Source: CBDUXT01 sp965371245 (GTDB taxonomy: Bacteria > Planctomycetota > Phycisphaerae > UBA1845). From it: a stretch of 18,494 nt of DNA. A program made the translations under genes and the position numbers. The notes under the pieces were generated by a model. That model saw nothing but the letters and a program-made list of their open reading frames with translations. It did not search any database and had not been told where the DNA came from. Where the stretch lies: contig CBDUXT010000103.1 in the NCBI GenBank assembly GCA_965371245.1, positions 1 to 18,494 of the forward strand, read 5' to 3'. Positions 9,383-15,612 of the stretch are shown piece by piece (positions within the stretch are counted from its first letter, which is position 1; each line of letters begins with the position of its first letter).

Positions 9383-9427
9383 GCCGTTTCCAAAAACGTC
9401 CGCGCTGTTTCGAGCCAAACGCTCCCT
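9383..9427 (+). repeat. Dispersed 45-bp repeat, copy A
   Basis: This 45-base stretch contains AACGTC, then GCGCTGTTTCGAGCCAA and CGCTCCCT. It matches 17133-17177 at 41 of 45 positions by direct comparison. Here it runs directly into the DREGA palindrome sequence (CTCACGGTCGCGGCTCGG), whereas copy B runs into different DNA, so the junction near 9428 looks like the border of one repeat unit. Confidence 0.7.
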
Positions 9428-9443
9428 CACGGTCGCGGCTCGG
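9420..9443 (+). repeat. Half copy of the 'DREGA' palindromic repeat
   Basis: CGCTCCCTCACGGTCGCGGC followed by TCGG is the same sequence as the right arm of the palindrome at 18292-18315, and the reverse complement of 17408-17431. Only one arm is present at this site. On the minus strand it translates as PSRDREGA, a string remembered from many spurious planctomycete ORFs. Confidence 0.7.
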
Positions 9444-9505
9444 ACAGACAGTCTTGGAAGAGGCGCGCTGGCTGAAAACGGTGCAGAACCTTACTGGAAC
9501 CGGCA

Positions 9506-10417
9506 CTAGGACGCGGCGTTCGGCTCCACCTTCCGGGGGATCAGGAACAGGGTCTTACACTGTTCGCAGTGATGCTGCGTACCTCGGCGCGCCTCCGGAA
9601 GGAGTGCCACTTTATGGCAGTGCGGACAGTACGCGCCGACGCGGGACCCTCGCTCGCCCAGCGGACCGAGTCGCTTGGCAAGGGGGCGTGGCGAGGCCTC
9701 TTTTGGCTCGTCCGGCGTCGGTGTCGGTGTCGGCGGGCGTCGGGAGGGGCGCTTCACCGGCGCACGTTTTTTTCGCTGCTGTTTCGGCGACGACGGTTGC
9801 TCGAATGCTTCGATCGATCGTCCAATTGCACCCTCGTAGCAGCGGACAAACAGTAGCTCGAACTCGCGGTGCTGCAAAGCACGCACCACAAGAACCGCGG
9901 GGTGGCCCAGTTGGCCCAGACGTGCCTGTTCAAAGGTGTCCGCGAACGCATGCGGTTCCCAGGCTTCCCCCATTTTGACGATGCGCTTGAACCGTTCGAG
10001 TACACGGTCCAAGTCGGACCTGATCGATTCGATGGCATAGCTTGCCAACGGTTCAAAAAGTGCGTGGTCGCCGAGTTCGCGCAAGAACTCTTTGGAAGGG
10101 GTTACGTCGCCGACTTGCCGTGACCGTATGGCTTCAATGTACAGGCGCTCCGGGTCATGGGCGCCCTGGGCGTACATACCGGCCTCCGCAGGCCAACCGA
10201 TCCACAGATACAGCAGGGATCGCACGGCCGCGCTGTGCCCCTCATCGGCCACCGATTTGCACTTGAGCAATTCGGCGTCGGACTGGTTGCGATCCAGTAT
10301 TTCTTTACCGGACTTGTTGGGTCTCAGGTGCCACGCCAACTGAGCCGGTACGCCACCAGCCAGCATCAAGACGTTCGCGACAGCGGGACTAAAGCAAGTG
10401 GTGTTCAGGGTGGCCAT
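9506..10417 (-). CDS. Unrecognised protein with C-terminal zinc ribbon
   Basis: This is a 303-residue protein of unknown role. The chosen ATG at 10417 (MATLNTTCFSP) has AGGGA about ten bases upstream. The frame extends 45 codons further, but that part does not look like protein. Residues 1-210 are largely helical with no family that can be recognised, and no signal peptide or membrane segment is obvious. Residues of about 210-262 form a disordered, basic, Pro/Thr-rich linker (RRPPTPTPTPDEP). The last 41 residues form a small zinc ribbon with paired cysteines C264/C267 and C284/C287. Such ribbons bind zinc and often mediate contacts with nucleic acid or protein. It lies alone on the minus strand, 55 bases downstream of a doubtful small ORF. 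The protein is probably cytoplasmic. Confidence 0.75.
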   Translation of the reverse strand: MATLNTTCFSPAVANVLMLAGGVPAQLAWHLRPNKSGKEILDRNQSDAELLKCKSVADEGHSAAVRSLLYLWIGWPAEAGMYAQGAHDPERLYIEAIRSRQVGDVTPSKEFLRELGDHALFEPLASYAIESIRSDLDRVLERFKRIVKMGEAWEPHAFADTFEQARLGQLGHPAVLVVRALQHREFELLFVRCYEGAIGRSIEAFEQPSSPKQQRKKRAPVKRPSRRPPTPTPTPDEPKEASPRPLAKRLGPLGERGSRVGAYCPHCHKVALLPEARRGTQHHCEQCKTLFLIPRKVEPNAAS

Positions 10418-10472
10418 GCGGTTTCCCTGTGTCAGTCTCGAAGAACCTGCGCAGCATGGGTCTATCGACCCG

Positions 10473-10694
10473 TTACGAGTCGATCTTGCGTCTGTTGGCC
10501 ACTGACACCGGGTCCGCAAACCGTAAAGCGACTTTACTGACGGTTCGAGCATCCGCGCCCATCACGTGGACGCACGTGCCCGTGGAAGGAATCCAGCCCC
10601 GCCGCCAGCGCTTCGAACGGAATGGGCTGCGGAGGCGGCGCCCGGTGACCCAACGAACCGTGAGGGCGAATCCGGACTTCTTGCGAGAGGCCAT
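10473..10694 (-). CDS. Possible small basic protein (doubtful)
   Basis: This open frame would encode 73 residues starting MASRKKSGFALTVRW and very rich in Arg and Lys (GRRLRSPFRSKRWRRGW). Third codon positions are mostly G or C through the first fifty codons, as expected for a real gene in this DNA. Against it, there is no clear ribosome binding site, no recognised family, and an alternative frame over the same bases also looks partly protein-like. Its stop lies 55 bases before the start of the zinc-ribbon gene on the same strand, so it could be co-transcribed. It may instead be decayed coding DNA. Confidence 0.28.
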   Translation of the reverse strand: MASRKKSGFALTVRWVTGRRLRSPFRSKRWRRGWIPSTGTCVHVMGADARTVSKVALRFADPVSVANRRKIDS

Positions 10695-10740
10695 CTCACA
10701 ACAGCGATACATACCAAACCAGAACGGCCTGGAGACTCGG

Positions 10741-11037
10741 CTAGGCGGATGCGCGGCGTCCAACAAGAACGGGGGAACCCAATCGCCGGAACCGTTGGAA
10801 GTCGAGCCCGAGCAGATAGGCCTTGAGCCTCAGATCGGACGTAGCCAGGATCTCGACCGCGTCGCTCGGTCGCGCGAGAAACAGCTCGCTGACCCCCAGC
10901 CCATCAAGGTTCTGACCTCGTTGCTGACATCTCCGCCGGATGGTCCGGGCTCTTCTTGACGACATTCTTGTTCGCATCAGGTTCCCGGACCGCCAGGGGC
11001 GGCTCCTTTGCTCGGTTGACACCCAATTGGTTCCCAT
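10741..11037 (-). CDS. Possible small protein or gene remnant directly after the phosphatase
   Basis: This open frame of 98 residues begins six bases after the phosphatase stop and in the same frame. The N-terminal 45 residues are Arg/Ser-rich and do not look like a folded protein. From about residue 46 the codons become strongly GC at the third position, and the text NLDGLGVSELFLARPSDAVE and then LRLKAYLLGLDFQRF is convincingly protein-like. The pattern 'GLGV...A....V.I......L..YLLGLD..F' is loosely reminiscent of the second half of a STAS domain, which would suit a neighbour of a SpoIIE-type phosphatase, but the match is weak. The mixed composition suggests either a frameshifted remnant or a start further inside the frame. 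Confidence 0.35.
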   Translation of the reverse strand: MGTNWVSTEQRSRPWRSGNLMRTRMSSRRARTIRRRCQQRGQNLDGLGVSELFLARPSDAVEILATSDLRLKAYLLGLDFQRFRRLGSPVLVGRRASA

Positions 11038-11043
11038 GCAGGG

Positions 11044-11739
11044 CTAAGCTGCACAACACGCCGCCTGGCTGAGCGAGAGGACAGTGATGTCGTCCTGCTC
11101 CACCGCGCGGTCCACGAATGAGCTCACCGAATCGCTTAGAGACCGGGCGCCGTTGTGGCGTCGGTCGGCCCTCAGGGTTCGAAGCACGCGATCCATGCCG
11201 AAGCGATTGTGGTTCCGCTTCCCCAGCGCGTCCGTCAGTCCGTCCGTAAAGCAGATGATCTCATCGCCGGGCTGTAGCGTAACTCGATGAAAAACAGGGG
11301 CACGCCACTCGTCGTCGTCCACCAGCCCCAAGGGCATCCCGTTTGACTGATACTGCTCCAACGGGCCGCCTGCCTGGCGACGAAGAATCACACTGGGATT
11401 CCCGGCGGTGGCGATCCTCGTCGAGCCGGAGTTCAAGTTGACCTCCACGGACGTAAAGGCCACGAACCGCTCGTCGAGCAGCCGCCGGATCAAACGGTTC
11501 CATCGCCTCAGCCCGGCCTGCGTGAATCCATGATGAAAGTCGCGTCCGATGGCTGCGCGAACCAGTGACGCCGCCTCGGAAGCGGAGTCGCCGTGGCCCG
11601 TCACGTCTCCGATGAAAAACCGTGCCCGATGCCGGTGCCGCTCGGAGATCACGAAGTCGCCGCCCAACCCGTCGCTCGGGCGTTGCCACTCCCCTCGCGT
11701 CCAATCAAACGCGCGAGCTTCGTTTTCGGTCGCCAACAT
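11044..11739 (-). CDS. SpoIIE/RsbU-type PP2C serine phosphatase (minimal catalytic domain)
   Basis: This 231-residue protein should remove phosphate from Ser/Thr residues of a partner, classically a STAS anti-anti-sigma protein. The metal-binding motifs are all visible: GGDF (26-29), DVTGHG (45-50), TAGNPSVILR (111-120), FTDGLTDA (164-171) and the final QDDITVLSL (215-223) with the paired Asp. The family usually has a sensory PAS, GAF, HAMP or response-regulator domain before the catalytic part; here the protein starts almost at the catalytic core, so it is a stand-alone domain. The ATG at 11739 is preceded by AGAGG with six bases of spacing, which favours it over the longer open frame. The C-terminal tail AACCAA is unusual in having two adjacent cysteines. 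The region upstream is relatively AT-rich and probably holds its promoter. Confidence 0.9.
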   Translation of the reverse strand: MLATENEARAFDWTRGEWQRPSDGLGGDFVISERHRHRARFFIGDVTGHGDSASEAASLVRAAIGRDFHHGFTQAGLRRWNRLIRRLLDERFVAFTSVEVNLNSGSTRIATAGNPSVILRRQAGGPLEQYQSNGMPLGLVDDDEWRAPVFHRVTLQPGDEIICFTDGLTDALGKRNHNRFGMDRVLRTLRADRRHNGARSLSDSVSSFVDRAVEQDDITVLSLSQAACCAA

Positions 11740-11879
11740 GGGGCACCTCTTTCGCCGCCGCGGTCGGCCCCCACCGAGCCGACGCGCTACACGAAACTGT
11801 GTATCGCAAGTGCCGTGCCGATAATCCGAGTATCGTCGGAATAGTCGCAAACGCTTGTCATTAGAGGACTTACGTGAAT

Positions 11880-11894
11880 TTGGCCAAAGGCCAA
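11880..11894. promoter_or_regulatory. Perfect palindrome TTGGCC-AAA-GGCCAA, candidate operator
   Basis: Two six-base arms are exact reverse complements around AAA. The site lies about 140 bases upstream of the phosphatase start in the AT-richer intergenic stretch, upstream of the weak -35/-10 candidate. It could be a binding site for a dimeric regulator. A chance palindrome of this size is possible. Confidence 0.3.
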
Positions 11895-11981
11895 CCGTTT
11901 CGGTGCGTCCGGAAATATCGGGAAATGAACACAAATGAAGAGATATGCCGAGAAGCTGGCCGGGTAGCGTGAACGTGGGTC

Positions 11982-11997
11982 GTCCCGACCTCGGGAC
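11982..11997 (-). terminator. Hairpin after the beta-helix gene
   Basis: GTCCCGA (11982-11988) and TCGGGAC (11991-11997) are perfect reverse complements with a two-base centre. The hairpin lies about 70 bases past the minus-strand stop at 12069. It lacks a T-tract, so this is a weak terminator call. Confidence 0.35.
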
Positions 11998-12068
11998 ATC
12001 CATGCGGCGCTTGAGGTCGAGCACCTGTGGTCGTTGCCAATGCTCAAGCCGGCTCCGGGACACCCGCG

Positions 12069-15000
12069 TCACAACCGCCGCACGCGCCGGGCTCCTCGCA
12101 TCGCCACCAACCCGGCGCAAACGGCCATCCACCCTACCGCGCCAAGCGCCCCGCACGCGCCGCAGGCCGGCGTGCCGGGTCGTAGCACGGCTGGTTCCGG
12201 AGGGTCGTCCACGCGAATGCAACCGTCGGCATCGACTTCGGAACCGAGCGGTGTGTCGATGCACCGATCGTCGCCGTCCAAGACGCCGTCGGAATCCTGA
12301 TCGGGCAGGGGCTGTTCGGCGGCGGGTTCCAGTGGGCAGCCCTCGCCATCCACAACCTCACCGGCGGGCGTGCCCAGACACCGATCGTTGCAGTCCGCTA
12401 CCGCGTCCTCATCGAAGTCGGTGTCGGCAACGTGGCACCCGCATATGCCAGGGGCGACCTTCAGCGGATCGTCGGGACATCCGTCTTCACAGTCCGCCGT
12501 CCCATCCTCGTCGATATCCAAATCTGCCGCGCCGCAGCCGCAAACGCCGGCGATGGTCTTGTCGGGATCGTCGGGGCACTCGTCGCGACAGTTGGGAGAG
12601 CCGTCGTCGTCCGCATCGCTGTCGGCCAATCCACAACCACACGCTCCGGGCGTGGTCTTGTTCGGATCGGTCGGACACAGGTCAAGACAGTCGGGCATCG
12701 CATCACCGTCCGTATCGAAATCCGGCGTCCCGCAGCCGCAGACGCCGGGTCCGGTCTTGGTTGGGTCCGATGGGCAAAGGTCTTGCGGACCGCCGCCGCC
12801 CGGATCGTCGCAGCCGGGTAGCGCGATGGCTCCGCACGTTCCATCCGCGCATTGGTCCGTCGTACACGGATCGCCGTCGTCGCAGTCAGAATCGACCGCG
12901 CAGCTCACACAGCGCTCGCCCGCCTCGTCACAGACTTGCCCCGGGCACAGCGCGGCCTCCGCCCGACAACCCTCGAACAGGTCACAGGTCTCCACACCGT
13001 CACAGAACACGCCGTTGTCGCACAGAGCGTCGTCAGGGCCATGCATGCACGCGCCCGCGGTTTCGTCACACAGATCGAGGGTGCATGCCACGCCGTCGTC
13101 ACAGGATGGAGGCGCCCCCGGACCACATCCAAGCAGCGGATCACAAACCTCCGCGCCGTCGCAGAACAGGCCGTTGTCGCACGCGCCGTGTTCGGGCTCG
13201 TGCGTACAGCCGTCAACTGCCTCGTCGCATTGGTCCAACGTGCAGATGACCTGGTCGTCGCAGTCAGGGGCAAGGCCATCGTGACACCCGCTCGCGGCGT
13301 CGCAGGCCTCGGCACCGTTACAATAGAAGCCGTCGTCGCAAGAACCGTCGTCCGGCACGTGCTCGCAGGCATCGACCTCCTCGTTGCACGCATCCACGGT
13401 GCATCCGACGCCATCGTCGCAATCGGGCGGCGTGCCGGGAAGGCAGCTTTGCACCGGATCACACCTTTCGAGCCCGTCGCAGAAGCGGCCGTTGTCGCAG
13501 TCCGACGCTGCATTCACGTGCGCGCAGCCCGTCTGAGGATCACACGAATCTTGGGTACAGGCGTCGCCGTCGTCACAATCGAGCATGGAACCCGCGACGC
13601 AGACGCCGTCGGCACAGATGTCGCCGGTCGTGCATGCGTCGCCGTCCTCACAGGGCTCCGTGTTGTCATCGTGAACACAGCCGGATGCCGGGTCGCAGGT
13701 ATCCGTGGTGCATGTGTTGCCGTCATCGCAGTCCGGCACCGGTCCGGGGGCACAAACACCGCCGGTGCATCGATCGCTTACGGTGCATGGGTCCCCATCG
13801 TCACAAGCGGTTTCGTTATCCTCGTAGACGCACCCTAAGGCGGCGTCACAGCGGTCGTCCGTACACTCGTTTTCGTCTCCGCACTCGATGGTGTCGTGGA
13901 CGCACTGACTCGTTCCCGCATCGCACCGGTTGATGTGGCACGCGTTGCCGTCGTTGCAGTCGGCATCGATCTGGCACGGCTGCTGAAACTCGTACGCCCC
14001 CATATCGACCAGAGCCACCGCGCCGGGCGGATTTCCCGTGTCCGTCGTGCCGGGGTCGTCTATCAACCGTTGTCGCCCGGCCAGATCGAACACCACCCCG
14101 GCAGGTAGGACCGTGTTGTCACCCGCGTCGATGCCGGGTGAGCCGGGCAAGAGGCGCAGGTCGTCATCCAGCGTCCCGCTGAGGTCGTCAACGCCGTCGG
14201 CGTCGGCGAAGAGCGGCTCGTCTTCGATGTTGCCTTCTCCGGCATGGCCGCCCGCGACCACGCTGAACGAAACGGCGGCCGAGCCGGCGATCTGTGCGGC
14301 CGAACTGCCTCCGCCATCCGTGGCGTTTCCCCAAAGAATGGAGTTGACGACCCGATGCCCACCGCCGGCCAGCGCCCCGCCGGAGGTGTCGGCCCGGTTC
14401 ATGCTGAGTGTGCAGTTGATCAGCGCGGCGCCGCCGAAAACCGCGCCGCCGGACCCGCCGAGGTTGCAACCGGCGCGGTTGCCGGAGAAAAGGCAGTTCA
14501 CAAGCGTGGGTCGGGCTTGATTGACGTTGTACATGGCACCGCCCAGCGCACCGCTCCCACCGACTTGACAGGCCAATGCATGGTTGCCCAGAAACGCGCT
14601 GTTGATGAACGTGGGACCACCGCCGTCGATGTATACGCCGCCGCCATGCGCGCCCTCGTTGCCAATGACGGTGCAATGGCGGATGGTCGAGGCGGCGTCG
14701 ATCAGTAACAGGCCACCGCCGACGTCCTGGAGCGTGCTGGTCAGACCGTTCGCCCGCCCGCCGGTGATGGTGAACCCGCCGAGCCGCGCCGTCGGCCCCG
14801 TCCCGATTGCGGTGACCACGTGGAAGACGTTACTGGGCGCACCCAAATGGACGATGTTTCCGTCGAGGATCGTTTCGTTGGTGCCGAAGTTACGATCGAC
14901 CAGATCGAAACTCCCAGGGTCTTCGTTGCCGGAAAAGCCGCCGCAGAGTGCCACGCCGTCAACCAACAGGAAGGTCGCGGATCGGCCGGTCCCAGGCGTG

Positions 15001-15233
15001 TACCGTCCGGCCGCCACCCAGATGCGGGCCTCGCCCTCGACATTCGCCAGCGCCGTCTGAACGTCGGTCCAGGCGTCAAGCCAACTCAGCCCCGTGCCGG
15101 CCCCCTCAGCGTCGTGCTTCACGAATCGAACGGGCTGCGCCAAGGCACCATCTGCCGCCAGAAGTAGCGCAGTTGCCGCTAGCAACACGAATGGCCACAG
15201 CAGAACCCGGGTCGCTGTCCTGTCCACGCTCAT
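12069..15233 (-). CDS. Exported beta-helix protein with Cys-rich and thrombospondin-3-type repeats and a C-terminal Cys/hydrophobic/basic anchor
   Basis: This 1054-residue protein starts with a signal peptide (MSVDRTATRVLLWPFVLLAA, likely cut after ALA at 32). A GTG two codons upstream is an alternative start, and neither has a clear ribosome site. Residues of about 35-418 form a right-handed parallel beta-helix with Gly-rich turns (GGGLLLIDAAS, GGGVYIDGGGPTFINSAF, GGAVFGGAALINCTLS). It ends in PLFADADG...DLRLLPGSPGIDAGDN and VDMGAYEF, the hallmark of the 'choice-of-anchor Q' type. Residues of about 419-810 are more than a dozen DCDDGNxCTxDxCDP repeats. Residues of about 814-1010 hold thrombospondin type 3-like calcium repeats (DTDGDAMPDCLDLCPTDPNK). 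The last 36 residues have a Cys motif (TPACGACG), a hydrophobic stretch and an Arg-rich end, like a MYXO-CTERM-type sorting signal. It is likely a cell-surface structural or adhesive protein. Confidence 0.92.
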   Translation of the reverse strand: MSVDRTATRVLLWPFVLLAATALLLAADGALAQPVRFVKHDAEGAGTGLSWLDAWTDVQTALANVEGEARIWVAAGRYTPGTGRSATFLLVDGVALCGGFSGNEDPGSFDLVDRNFGTNETILDGNIVHLGAPSNVFHVVTAIGTGPTARLGGFTITGGRANGLTSTLQDVGGGLLLIDAASTIRHCTVIGNEGAHGGGVYIDGGGPTFINSAFLGNHALACQVGGSGALGGAMYNVNQARPTLVNCLFSGNRAGCNLGGSGGAVFGGAALINCTLSMNRADTSGGALAGGGHRVVNSILWGNATDGGGSSAAQIAGSAAVSFSVVAGGHAGEGNIEDEPLFADADGVDDLSGTLDDDLRLLPGSPGIDAGDNTVLPAGVVFDLAGRQRLIDDPGTTDTGNPPGAVALVDMGAYEFQQPCQIDADCNDGNACHINRCDAGTSQCVHDTIECGDENECTDDRCDAALGCVYEDNETACDDGDPCTVSDRCTGGVCAPGPVPDCDDGNTCTTDTCDPASGCVHDDNTEPCEDGDACTTGDICADGVCVAGSMLDCDDGDACTQDSCDPQTGCAHVNAASDCDNGRFCDGLERCDPVQSCLPGTPPDCDDGVGCTVDACNEEVDACEHVPDDGSCDDGFYCNGAEACDAASGCHDGLAPDCDDQVICTLDQCDEAVDGCTHEPEHGACDNGLFCDGAEVCDPLLGCGPGAPPSCDDGVACTLDLCDETAGACMHGPDDALCDNGVFCDGVETCDLFEGCRAEAALCPGQVCDEAGERCVSCAVDSDCDDGDPCTTDQCADGTCGAIALPGCDDPGGGGPQDLCPSDPTKTGPGVCGCGTPDFDTDGDAMPDCLDLCPTDPNKTTPGACGCGLADSDADDDGSPNCRDECPDDPDKTIAGVCGCGAADLDIDEDGTADCEDGCPDDPLKVAPGICGCHVADTDFDEDAVADCNDRCLGTPAGEVVDGEGCPLEPAAEQPLPDQDSDGVLDGDDRCIDTPLGSEVDADGCIRVDDPPEPAVLRPGTPACGACGALGAVGWMAVCAGLVAMRGARRVRRL

Positions 15234-15385
15234 GGACACTATATCGAACCGGCGAGCCGAGATCGTCCTGCCCGTTCCGGCGTGGCGGCGTAGCGGAGGC
15301 GGTGAGCGCCCGTCATCAAAGCCCGCTGTTCGCGGCAGAGACGGGCGCGTGGCATGCCCAAGCCACAGGCGCGGGCAGGTTTGAT

Positions 15386-15410
15386 CCTACGCAGATTCTC
15401 TCGTCGAAGG
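15386..15410 (+). repeat. 25-bp direct repeat, first copy
   Basis: The unit begins CCTACGC, contains GATTC and CTCGTC and ends AGG. The second copy at 15506-15530 has the same orientation, starts 120 bases later and matches at 21 of 25 positions. Confidence 0.55.
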
Positions 15411-15505
15411 GCCGGGTGGGCTCATCATGATTGGCCGGACGTAAGGTCTTCGACGTTCGATCATCGTGACCCCACCCATCACTGCGCGATGGATGGGCCA
15501 TCCGG

Positions 15506-15530
15506 CCTACGCGGATTCCCTCGTCCGAGG
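15506..15530 (+). repeat. 25-bp direct repeat, second copy
   Basis: This copy has the same orientation as 15386-15410 and four substitutions. It is followed directly by the hairpin at 15534-15558. Confidence 0.55.
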
Positions 15531-15612
15531 CCACATGCCCGCGCTTCGCTTGGGCATGCCACACAGGCGCGTTTTCCGCTGCGCGATCCCACATGCGTCC
15601 GCCACGGGGCGC

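Larger units (their letters stand above)
8996..9505. other. Intergenic region filled with short repeats
   Basis: No gene is supported between the kinase stop and the zinc-ribbon gene. The content is repetitive. A tandem pair of ACGTGCC lies at 9025-9038. A hairpin, GACCCG (9079-9084) with CGGGTC (9092-9097), could mark the end of the kinase transcript. A CTGACAA tandem lies near 9178-9192. A 45-base stretch at 9383-9427 recurs at 17133-17177. A half copy of the DREGA palindrome lies at 9420-9443. A minus-strand open frame through 9150-9506 contains the tell-tale PSRDREGA translation, so it is a repeat artefact rather than a protein. Confidence 0.6.
11740..12068. other. Upstream region of the phosphatase gene
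   Basis: These 329 bases separate the phosphatase start from the stop of the beta-helix gene, both on the minus strand. The stretch at about 11800-11950 is richer in A and T than its surroundings, as expected of a promoter. A possible minus-strand pair is TTGCGA and GATTAT about 18 bases apart (around 11825-11855), which is a moderate match only. A perfect palindrome lies at 11880-11894 and a hairpin at 11982-11997. No coding frame here is convincing. Confidence 0.5.
15234..15612. other. Intergenic region with inverted and direct repeats
   Basis: No gene is supported between the hydrolase stop and the start of the beta-helix gene. Bases 15351-15363 (GGCATGCCCAAGC) and 15548-15560 (GCTTGGGCATGCC) are a perfect 13-base inverted pair about 184 bases apart. 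A 25-base unit at 15386-15410 returns at 15506-15530 with 21 of 25 matches. A hairpin lies at 15534-15558 (CATGCCC and GGGCATG). The promoter of the beta-helix gene should lie here, but it was not identified. Confidence 0.6.

Noticed and set aside
9150..9506. Minus-strand ORF of 118 codons in the gap after the kinase
   Set aside because: It is built from dispersed repeats and contains the PSRDREGA translation, so it is not a protein gene.
10429..10959. Plus-strand ORF of 176 codons
   Set aside because: It lies antisense to two weak minus-strand frames, has no recognisable domain and an unnatural composition.
12069..12264. Extension of the phosphatase frame upstream to 12264
   Set aside because: It would overlap the end of the beta-helix gene, and the added text is Arg-rich noise. 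The ATG at 11739 has a proper ribosome site.
12370..13838. Long plus-strand frames opposite the Cys-rich repeats
   Set aside because: The periodic Ser/Pro/Gln or Val/Ala/Arg text is the antisense reading of the DCDDGN repeats.
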